Notes under the pieces: generated by a model
The model's input: the letters and a program-made list of their open reading frames with translations, nothing else
Databases searched by the model: none
What the model was told of the DNA's origin: nothing
Part shown: in pieces, positions 25,236-32,270 of the stretch
Numbering within the stretch: position 1 is the stretch's first letter
Layout: each line of letters begins with the position of its first letter
Translations under genes and position numbers: made by a program
Assembly (NCBI GenBank): GCA_024681195.1
Contig: JAILBH010000100.1
Coordinates: forward strand, 1-46,145
Direction of reading: 5' to 3'
DNA from: Treponema sp.
GTDB taxonomy: Bacteria > Spirochaetota > Spirochaetia > Treponematales > Treponemataceae
DNA length: 46,145 nucleotides

Positions 25236-27106
25236 AAGACAAAACTGAAAAATTAGAAAAGAAAAAGCTTAAGAAAAAAAGAATTAAGGTTCGTCATCCG
25301 ATTGGAGTAAAGCTTGGATCAATTTTCTCTTTTCTTGTAATTCTTGTTTTAGGAATTACCGTTGCGCTTGTATATATTCTGTTCGCAAATGATGAACGCG
25401 TAAATGCAAAAGCAAATACAATTTCTTTAAATGAAACTACTGCAAACTCTGTTCAGACTCAGTTCAGTAATATACAGATTACTACAAATAACTTTTACAA
25501 TATTCTTTATTTTATAAAAGATGATAATCACTTTGAAGAAGAAGCCGCATATTTTTATAAAGAGCTGTTTAATTCAAATCCGGATATCCTTTTTCTTTAT
25601 AGCAGTGAGTTTGGTTATCAGGCTTCTCCAGATTTTAAATCTTCATATCCATCCGGTCAAAAGATTTTTGAAGACTGGTTAAAAGAAAATGCTGGAATTC
25701 GTTATTCGGTTATTGGCGGCAATTATATAATTAAAGATTTAAAAACTACTTTTAACCGCGATTATATTCTTGCAACCTTGTTTCCATATAATAATACAGT
25801 AGTTTGTGTTTGTTTTGATGTTGAAGCTCTTAAAGAATCATGTTTTAAAAATTCAAATGCAACCTATATTGTGAACCAATACGGGGAACCTTTGATTTAT
25901 GAAAACAGCAAGGCTGTGCTTGATGCGGGACTTGTTCCATCCTTTGATGTTGTAAAAGAAGTCCTCAATTCAAGCTCAGGAAATGAATACATTTTTAAAG
26001 ACAGTAATAATGAAAACTGGATTTACATCCGTTCTAACTTCCTCGAAGATACCTGTTCTGCAATTACACTTGCTTCTGAATCTTCTATCCTTAAAGCAAT
26101 CAATCTTACTGCATTAAGAATTATTGCAATTTCTGTTGCCGTCTTTTTCCTTGCAATTATGATAATCAGGTTCTTTAGCCGTTCCCTTACAAATCCTATT
26201 GAAGATCTGGTAGCTGCAACTAACAGTATTGATAAAGGAAATTATGATATTCATCTTAGACCAAAAACCAAAGACGAAATCGGTTATCTTACTGATCGAT
26301 TTATAAATATGTCTGGTGGACTTGCAGAACGAAACCGACTTATGACAACCTTTACAAAATTCGTAAACAAGGATATTGCCGAAAAAGCTGCAAACGGTCA
26401 ATTAACTCTTGGTGGTGAAGATAAAAATGCAACCGTATTCTTTAGCGATATCCGTTCCTTTACAGCAATGTCCGAAAAAATGACAGCTCCTCAGGTTGTA
26501 GAATTCTTAAATGATTATTTTACACGCATGGTAGATTGTGTAAACAAGACAAATGGTATTGTTGATAAATTTATTGGTGATGCTGTAATGGCTGTTTGGG
26601 GGGCTGCTACAACAAACGGTTCTCCCGAAGAAGATGCCTGGGCTGCAATCAAAGCTGCACTTATGATGCGTATTGCACTCTATCATTTTAATGAAAATCA
26701 AATTAAGCACGGACGCAATCCAATTAAGATTGGATGTGGTATAAACAGTGGTCCTATTGTAGCCGGTCAGATTGGTTCTGAAGATCACATGAACTATACT
26801 GTAATTGGTGATACTGTAAACCTTGCCAGCCGTACCGAAGCTTTAAACAAGCCTTTTGCAACAGATATTCTTATTACAGAAAATACCTATCTTCTTGTAA
26901 AAGATAAAATTGTTGTAGAAGAAATGCCTGGTGTACATGTAAAGGGTAAAACAGATCCAATTAAAATGTATGCTGTAGTTAATGCAAAGGGAGTAAAAGG
27001 ACCTAAGGATATTCATAAGCTTAGAGAATTCCTTGGTTGGGATGAGCCTGAACTTGATAAGGTAAATACTGATGAAGAAGAAAAGAAGTATAAGATCGGC
27101 AAATAG
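25232..27106 (+). CDS. membrane class III adenylate cyclase with HAMP domain
   Basis: Makes cAMP from ATP. 624 aa: very basic N-terminus, membrane helix 1 (about 27-52), periplasmic sensor region (about 53-290, Cache-like in length), helix 2 (about 293-316), HAMP (about 317-370) and the cyclase domain (about 395-575). Metal Asp residues are D406 in FFSDIRSF and D450 in FIGDAVMAVWG. Base-selecting K446 and D527 (VIGDTVNLASR) fit adenylate rather than guanylate cyclase. The start overlaps the surface-protein gene by 4 nt and the end overlaps the FecR-type gene by 35 nt, suggesting the periplasmic sensor works with those envelope proteins. No cAMP receptor is seen nearby. Confidence 0.93.
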   Translation: MKDKTEKLEKKKLKKKRIKVRHPIGVKLGSIFSFLVILVLGITVALVYILFANDERVNAKANTISLNETTANSVQTQFSNIQITTNNFYNILYFIKDDNHFEEEAAYFYKELFNSNPDILFLYSSEFGYQASPDFKSSYPSGQKIFEDWLKENAGIRYSVIGGNYIIKDLKTTFNRDYILATLFPYNNTVVCVCFDVEALKESCFKNSNATYIVNQYGEPLIYENSKAVLDAGLVPSFDVVKEVLNSSSGNEYIFKDSNNENWIYIRSNFLEDTCSAITLASESSILKAINLTALRIIAISVAVFFLAIMIIRFFSRSLTNPIEDLVAATNSIDKGNYDIHLRPKTKDEIGYLTDRFINMSGGLAERNRLMTTFTKFVNKDIAEKAANGQLTLGGEDKNATVFFSDIRSFTAMSEKMTAPQVVEFLNDYFTRMVDCVNKTNGIVDKFIGDAVMAVWGAATTNGSPEEDAWAAIKAALMMRIALYHFNENQIKHGRNPIKIGCGINSGPIVAGQIGSEDHMNYTVIGDTVNLASRTEALNKPFATDILITENTYLLVKDKIVVEEMPGVHVKGKTDPIKMYAVVNAKGVKGPKDIHKLREFLGWDEPELDKVNTDEEEKKYKIGK

Positions 27107-29276
27107 GCGAAAGCATAGATTTGTTGATTTTCTGACAGTTGTAATTTGTCTCGCTGGTATTGCAGGTGCTTTGTATTGCTTTAGAAATCTGATATACAAA
27201 TCCCTTGCGACCGATGCAGATATTCCTGTTGGAACAATTACTTTTAAGAAAAAATCTCCTAGACGCAGACTTGAACATGAAAATGTTTGGGAATATTTAA
27301 AGCTTCAAAGTACTATTTACAAGGGCGACTATATTCTTACAGAGGATATGTCGGAGGCTCAGTTATTTTTTAAGGAAAAGAATTATTCAGTAAATGATTC
27401 AGAAGGAAATGTTTCAAGAGTTATTTACGATTCAGATGAAGGTCAGATTAATACAGGTTCTGCCGAAATTCATGCCAATTCAATGATGAGAGTTGGCGAT
27501 GACAATTTGCTTCATTTTATAAGTGGTTCTGTTTCTCTTAATTCGGGTTCGCGTACACAAGACCTTTCAATTCAGGTTGGTGAAAATATTTATGTTCTTG
27601 AAAAAAATACTTCTGCAGTATTCAGTATGGCAACACAGCGCGAAGCAGATGGAAAACAGACTGCAACAATCTTTGTTTCTAACGGTAAGGTTTTAGAAAA
27701 GAAGGCAGAAGTAAAGAAGGGAGAAGAGCCGGCTGCTGCTGTCGAAATTGGTGCCGGAGAAGTTCGTACTGTTAAAGTTGTTCCGGAACAAGCTGCTGCT
27801 AAAGCTGATGATGCTATTATTCCGGATGTTGTAAAGTCTGTAGCAAAGAAGACTGTTGATAACACAAAGAAGGTCGCATCTAATGTCACAGCCAAAATTA
27901 CCGGCAAAGAAGTTGAGCCTGTAAATGAAACAAAACCTGCAGCAAAGGAGCAGACAAGTACAACACCTGCAAAAGCTTCTGCATCATTCAGTGTTCTTGT
28001 TCCTCCATCTTCATATTCTATTACACAAAATAAAGATACAAAGGATCCTGTTCCATTCTATTGGACAGATATCTCTAGAATAAAAGTTGAATTCTCTTAC
28101 AATTCAAACTTCTCTAAAATTATAGATACAGTTCTCCTTGATTCTGCAGATAAAAAAGCCTCACTTGTTCTGGGATTTGCAAATCCTGATGATGTAATTT
28201 ACTGGCGGGCTTTACCTGCAAATCAAAATTATTCTTCAAATGTTGATTATCCTACCGGAAAGCTTCTGGTACACAATCCTGTAGAAAAGAATCTTAAAAA
28301 TGCACTTACTGTAGCTTATGGTAAAGAGTATACAGATGAAATTAATAAGGCAGTTGAAGAGACTCAGACAGAAAAGAATAACGCTCAGGAAACTATTAAA
28401 GAAACAGTGGTAGAGCAGGAAGCTGCTCAGGATGATCAGGAAAATACAATTGACAATATAAAAGATCTTCATTCAGGAAAGGCTGATGAAGAGGCAAGGC
28501 TTGCAGAAGAAGCACGTCTTGCAGAAGAGACAAGAAAAGCAGAAGAAGCACGTAAGGCAGAAGCAGCAAGAAAAGCAGAAGAAGCACGTAAGGCAGAAGC
28601 AGCCCGCAAAGCCGAAGAAGCAAGAAAGGCAGAAGCAGCCCGCAAAGCCGAAGAAGCAAGAAAAGCAGAGGCAGCACGTAAGGCAGAAGAGGCTAGAAAA
28701 GCAGAAGAAGCCCGTAAAGCTGAGGAAGCAAGAAAAGCAGAAGAAGCACGTCTTGCAGAAGAGGCAAGAAAGGCCGAAGAAGCCCGCGCTGCAGAAGAAG
28801 CCCGCGCTGCAGAAGAAGCTCGTTTGGAAGAAGAGCGTAAAGCTGAAGAAGAAGCTTTGAGACTTCAGGCTCTTGCTTTAGATGAAGAGGCATTTGAAAG
28901 CTTTACTAAATCTAAACCGGTTTTGAATACTCCTGCAAACTCAAAAGTTTATACCGAAGCTGATTTTGTTACACTAAATCCTAGAATCGAATTTACCTGG
29001 CAGAAAGTTGAAAACGCAAGAGATTATAAATTTATAATTAAGAACTCTAAGGGAGATGTTGTTTTTGAAAGAACAATTACAGCAAATAGATTTACATTGA
29101 CTTCAAATAATCTTAGTTATATTGCAGATAATGATGAATATACCTGGACTGTAGAAGCAATGCAAAAAATAGGCGGAAAGGATGCTGTAAGTCAGGTTGC
29201 AGAACATACCTTCAAAGTTCAAATGGAAGATGCCGAAACTGCAACCCTTAATACAGATAACCTTGTAACTTATTAA
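27072..29276 (+). CDS. FecR-domain protein with TolA-like Lys/Glu/Ala helix
   Basis: 734 aa. A basic N-terminus (MKKKRSIRSANRRKHRF), one membrane helix (about 20-40) and an envelope-facing remainder. Residues about 75-225 resemble a FecR domain (YKGDYILTEDMSEAQLFF, SGSVSLNSGS, IQVGENIYVLEKNTSAVF, IFVSNGKVLEK). Residues about 300-400 look FN3-like. About 473-596 is a continuous run of AEEARK/AEAARK repeats forming a long charged helix, and the C-terminus (about 610-720) is a second FN3-like domain (LNPRIEFTWQKVENARDYKF). It starts 35 nt before the cyclase stop, with AAGG about 9 nt upstream. The stop is only 2 nt from the converging DJ-1-type gene. Possibly spans the periplasm; role not known. 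Confidence 0.8.
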   Translation: MKKKRSIRSANRRKHRFVDFLTVVICLAGIAGALYCFRNLIYKSLATDADIPVGTITFKKKSPRRRLEHENVWEYLKLQSTIYKGDYILTEDMSEAQLFFKEKNYSVNDSEGNVSRVIYDSDEGQINTGSAEIHANSMMRVGDDNLLHFISGSVSLNSGSRTQDLSIQVGENIYVLEKNTSAVFSMATQREADGKQTATIFVSNGKVLEKKAEVKKGEEPAAAVEIGAGEVRTVKVVPEQAAAKADDAIIPDVVKSVAKKTVDNTKKVASNVTAKITGKEVEPVNETKPAAKEQTSTTPAKASASFSVLVPPSSYSITQNKDTKDPVPFYWTDISRIKVEFSYNSNFSKIIDTVLLDSADKKASLVLGFANPDDVIYWRALPANQNYSSNVDYPTGKLLVHNPVEKNLKNALTVAYGKEYTDEINKAVEETQTEKNNAQETIKETVVEQEAAQDDQENTIDNIKDLHSGKADEEARLAEEARLAEETRKAEEARKAEAARKAEEARKAEAARKAEEARKAEAARKAEEARKAEAARKAEEARKAEEARKAEEARKAEEARLAEEARKAEEARAAEEARAAEEARLEEERKAEEEALRLQALALDEEAFESFTKSKPVLNTPANSKVYTEADFVTLNPRIEFTWQKVENARDYKFIIKNSKGDVVFERTITANRFTLTSNNLSYIADNDEYTWTVEAMQKIGGKDAVSQVAEHTFKVQMEDAETATLNTDNLVTY
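28488..28858 (+). repeat. 18/36-bp tandem repeats coding KAEEAR-type helix
   Basis: About twenty 6-residue units (AEEARK, AEAARK, AEEARL, AEEARA) in near-identical codons. The DNA is repetitive enough for unit gain or loss by slippage or recombination. Confidence 0.85.
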
Positions 29277-29278
29277 TT

Positions 29279-29866
29279 CTAACGCTGGCAGGAACCGTCA
29301 TGGATTTTCTGCCAGGTTTCCTGTCCGGCAAGAATTCTTACAAGCTCCATTGCAAACTGTTCACTGGCTCCGGGTCCTCGGCCTGTTACAAGTTTTCCAT
29401 CAGTAATAAATACCTGATCTGAATATTTATTCTGATATTCCACCTTGGCATTATCCTGCATTCCAGGATAGCAGGTCCAGTTTTTATCTTTTAAGATGTT
29501 AGTTTTTCCTAATACAACAGCAGGAGAAGCGCAAAGTGCTGCTACAAGCTTTCCGTTATTACTGCATTTTTCCAGGTAAGCAAGAAGCTCTGCGTTTTCG
29601 GAAAGATTCTGGGCTCCAAGCCCACCTCCGGGACAAACAACACAGTCCGGAAGTTCATCTGCATATTCTTTTAAAAAGTCATAAAAACTCATGTCTGTAA
29701 TAACTGGAACTTTGTGAGAGCTTGTTACAATCATCGATTTATTAAATGGAGTTCCTTTTACACCAACCGTTATTACTTCAATTCCGGCTCTTCTCATATA
29801 ATCTACGGGACTTAATGCTTCAATGTCTTCAAATCCATCAGCAAAAAATACTGCTGCCTTTGCCAT
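29279..29866 (-). CDS. DJ-1/PfpI family protein
   Basis: 195-aa DJ-1/ThiJ-type protein of the class I glutamine amidotransferase-like fold: VFFADGFEDIEALSPVDYMRRAG with the conserved Glu16, VVCPGGGLGAQNL, and the nucleophile elbow AALCASPAVVLG with Cys112. A GRGPGASEQFAMELV segment near the C-terminus is typical. Members act in carbonyl-stress protection or as chaperones; the exact activity is not predictable. A strong AGGAGG ribosome site precedes ATG. Single-gene unit, convergent with the FecR-type gene. Confidence 0.93.
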   Translation of the reverse strand: MAKAAVFFADGFEDIEALSPVDYMRRAGIEVITVGVKGTPFNKSMIVTSSHKVPVITDMSFYDFLKEYADELPDCVVCPGGGLGAQNLSENAELLAYLEKCSNNGKLVAALCASPAVVLGKTNILKDKNWTCYPGMQDNAKVEYQNKYSDQVFITDGKLVTGRGPGASEQFAMELVRILAGQETWQKIHDGSCQR

Positions 29867-29921
29867 GTTATTCCTCCTTATTTTTTCTATGATAATGATA
29901 TAACTTTAATAAAAAATATGC

Positions 29922-29927
29922 TATAAT
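29922..29927 (+). promoter_or_regulatory. ruvB -10 box, predicted leaderless
   Basis: TATAAT (29922-29927) lies 6 nt before the ruvB ATG at 29934; no clear -35 and no Shine-Dalgarno. Confidence 0.5.
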
Positions 29928-29933
29928 ACAAAT

Positions 29934-30974
29934 ATGAGTGATGAAGATTTTTCTGCTATTGTACGTGCAGATTTAAAAGATAGATTTGATGAACAGGATA
30001 ATAAATTACGTCCTACAATGCTTTCTGATTTTTTGGGACAGGAAAGCGTAAAGAAAAATCTTTCAACCTTTATAGAAGCCGCAAAGCTCCGGGAAGAACC
30101 TCTGGATCATCTGCTGCTTATTGGACCTCCGGGTCTTGGAAAAACCACACTTGCACAAATCACCGCCCATGAGCTTGGAGTTGATTTTAAAGTAACTTCT
30201 GCACCAGCTTTAGATAAGCCAAAGGATCTTGCAGGAATTCTTTCTACAATAACCCCGCGTACAGTTTTCTTTATTGATGAAATTCACCGCCTAAAACCCG
30301 CAATAGAAGAAATGCTTTACATTGCAATGGAAGATTTTGAACTCGACTGGATTATTGGTCAGGGGGCTGCAGCAAGAACCGTGCGAATTCCAATTCCTCC
30401 TTTTACTCTTGTTGGAGCTACAACAAAAGCCGGAAGTGTAAGTTCACCGCTTCGTTCTCGTTTTGGCTTTATTCCACGTTTTGAATTTTATACACAAAAG
30501 GAGCTTGCTTCCATAATTAAACGTTCTGCTTCCATTCTGGAAATTGGAATAGAAGAAGATGCGGCTCTTTTACTTGCACAATGCTGTCGTGGAACCCCTC
30601 GTGTTGCAAATCGTGTTCTTCGTCGTATGAGGGATTTTGCACAGGTTTCGGGAAGTCAGATTATTACAGTAAATATTGTTGATGATGGATTACGTCGTCT
30701 GGAAATTGACGAAATTGGTCTTGAAAAATATGACAGAGAAATTCTTCGTTCAATAATTCAAAATTTTGGCGGCGGTCCTGTTGGTGCCGAAACCCTTGCA
30801 ATTTCGATTGGCGAAAGTATGGATACTCTTGAAGATTATTACGAGCCGTATCTGATTCAATGCGGACTTCTTCAGCGTACTCCTCGTGGCCGCATGGTAA
30901 CAGATAAGGCATATACACATCTTGGATTAACCCACGCTGCCGATTCCAAAGATTCGCAGGGGAGCCTTTTCTAA
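29934..30974 (+). CDS. ruvB: Holliday junction branch migration helicase RuvB
   Basis: Hexameric AAA+ motor driving branch migration with RuvA. 346 aa, normal length: RPTMLSDFLGQESVKKNL, Walker A GPPGLGKT (64-71), Walker B FFIDEIHRL (Asp115, Glu116), MEDFELDWIIGQG, TLVGATTKAGSVSSPLRSRF and the C-terminal winged helix (TPRGRMVTDKAYTHLG). ruvA and ruvC are not next to it. No Shine-Dalgarno before the start. Its stop is 4 nt from the stop of the converging FAD-subunit gene. Confidence 0.97.
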   Translation: MSDEDFSAIVRADLKDRFDEQDNKLRPTMLSDFLGQESVKKNLSTFIEAAKLREEPLDHLLLIGPPGLGKTTLAQITAHELGVDFKVTSAPALDKPKDLAGILSTITPRTVFFIDEIHRLKPAIEEMLYIAMEDFELDWIIGQGAAARTVRIPIPPFTLVGATTKAGSVSSPLRSRFGFIPRFEFYTQKELASIIKRSASILEIGIEEDAALLLAQCCRGTPRVANRVLRRMRDFAQVSGSQIITVNIVDDGLRRLEIDEIGLEKYDREILRSIIQNFGGGPVGAETLAISIGESMDTLEDYYEPYLIQCGLLQRTPRGRMVTDKAYTHLGLTHAADSKDSQGSLF

Positions 30975-30978
30975 AAAT

Positions 30979-31773
30979 TTAAGTTAACTGTTCAAAACTA
31001 TAACGGGTAAGATTTAAAAACTGCTGGCGTACAACATCACTTATCATCTGGTCAGTTGCGGCTTTTTGAAATTCTTCTTCTACCATTTTCTGTATGTCAT
31101 CAATGTCTTTTTTAGTAAGAGGAAGTCTGTAACCAATAATTGAATTTTCCAAAGTCCTGCTTCTAAATACAAACGGACCTGCAAAAGCAAGCCGTACATC
31201 AACCAGCGAATTCTTTTCGGTATCACCAAGAAAAACAAAAGAAGCAGAGTGTTGTGTGATTGTATGCTCCGGACCAATTCTTCTAAAAATAGAAACCTCG
31301 GGAGAAAGCAGTGGAATCCTTAGATTTTTTAAGATATAACCTTCCGGAATCTTTTTAAGATTTTGAAGAGAATCAAGTTTTGTGTCTGTTGGACTTTGAA
31401 ATACAAGCTTTGTATCAAGCGCAACCAGTGGTGCAAATAGAGTATGGTTGTGTTCTTCTATACAAATATTTCCGCCAATTGTTGCCATGTTTCTTATAAT
31501 TGGATTTGCAATACTTAAGATTGCTTCGTATAAAACAGCAGGAAGGTGATTTTGTCCAACTGCAAGAATTTGCGAAAGTGTTGTACCTGCTCCAATTTCA
31601 AGAAAACGTTCATGACGGGTAATATAATTTAATTCTTTAATTCCATGTGTAGAAATAGATTTATCCGGAAGATCTTCAATGCTGGTGCAGCCGCCTACAA
31701 CAGTTAATTCTTTGTTGCTTTTTAACTGAAAGAATAATTCAGAAATGTTTTTTGCAAATAAAATTGATTTCAT
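30979..31773 (-). CDS. FAD-binding subunit of a molybdenum-hydroxylase-like complex (CoxM/XdhB type)
   Basis: 264 aa. Would carry FAD and pass electrons from the Fe-S subunit to an acceptor. FAD contacts: VVGGCTSIEDL near the N-terminus, corresponding to the usual AGGTDL segment, and NMATIGGNICI (family TIGGN). The C-terminal CO-dehydrogenase flavoprotein-like domain has DVRLAFAGPFVFRSRTLE. Last gene of a five-gene minus-strand run; the ATG overlaps the Fe-S subunit stop by 4 nt. Final acceptor and substrate unknown. Confidence 0.85.
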   Translation of the reverse strand: MKSILFAKNISELFFQLKSNKELTVVGGCTSIEDLPDKSISTHGIKELNYITRHERFLEIGAGTTLSQILAVGQNHLPAVLYEAILSIANPIIRNMATIGGNICIEEHNHTLFAPLVALDTKLVFQSPTDTKLDSLQNLKKIPEGYILKNLRIPLLSPEVSIFRRIGPEHTITQHSASFVFLGDTEKNSLVDVRLAFAGPFVFRSRTLENSIIGYRLPLTKKDIDDIQKMVEEEFQKAATDQMISDVVRQQFLNLTRYSFEQLT

Positions 31774-32270
31774 TTATTTCTCTCCAGTCTCTTTGTAACA
31801 CGTTCAACTCCATGATCACGAATATCTATTGCAATCATAATTCCGTTTATGAGTGTGTTCAAATCTGTACAGCAAGGAGCAAGGCTTCTTACCTGTTCGC
31901 GGATTTCTGAACGGGATGGAATCTTGTTCATTTTTAAAAGCTGATAGGCGCAGAAAATTTTTCCTGAATTACAAAGTCCGCATAATTTAATTCCGGCAAG
32001 TTCAAAGCCTTTTGTAATAATTGAGTATTCTTTTGTGCGTTCAAAATATTCCAGGGTTACAATATCGTCATTCTGAATAATTCCAAGCGGAATTTTACAG
32101 GTAGCAACAGGATTATCATTTAACAAAACTGTACAGGAACCGCAGGAACCCTGTTTACAACCACATTTTACACTTGAGCATCCGATTCTGCGTAAAACAG
32201 ACATCAAAGTTTCGTCAGCAGGAGCGTCAAGAATTGTTTTGTTTCCATTCAAAATTATAGGAACATTCAT
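31770..32270 (-). CDS. 2Fe-2S subunit of a molybdenum-hydroxylase-like complex (CoxS/XdhC type)
   Basis: 166 aa. The plant-ferredoxin-type cluster is intact: C38, C43 and C46 in GCKQGSCGSC, plus C58. The second, helical cluster normally uses CGxC and CRC; here CGLC (C97, C100) is present but the second pair reads APCC (C133, C134), so the first Cys of C-x-C is displaced by one. The usual CTPG after CGxC reads CNSG. The cluster may be altered or lost. It overlaps both neighbouring genes by 4 nt. Confidence 0.87.
   Translation of the reverse strand: MNVPIILNGNKTILDAPADETLMSVLRRIGCSSVKCGCKQGSCGSCTVLLNDNPVATCKIPLGIIQNDDIVTLEYFERTKEYSIITKGFELAGIKLCGLCNSGKIFCAYQLLKMNKIPSRSEIREQVRSLAPCCTDLNTLINGIMIAIDIRDHGVERVTKRLERNK

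Noticed and set aside
28486..28860. Lys/Gln-rich open frame and a Leu-rich antisense frame across the KAEEAR repeats
   Set aside because: These are frame shadows of the repetitive codons in the FecR-type gene, without start signals of their own.
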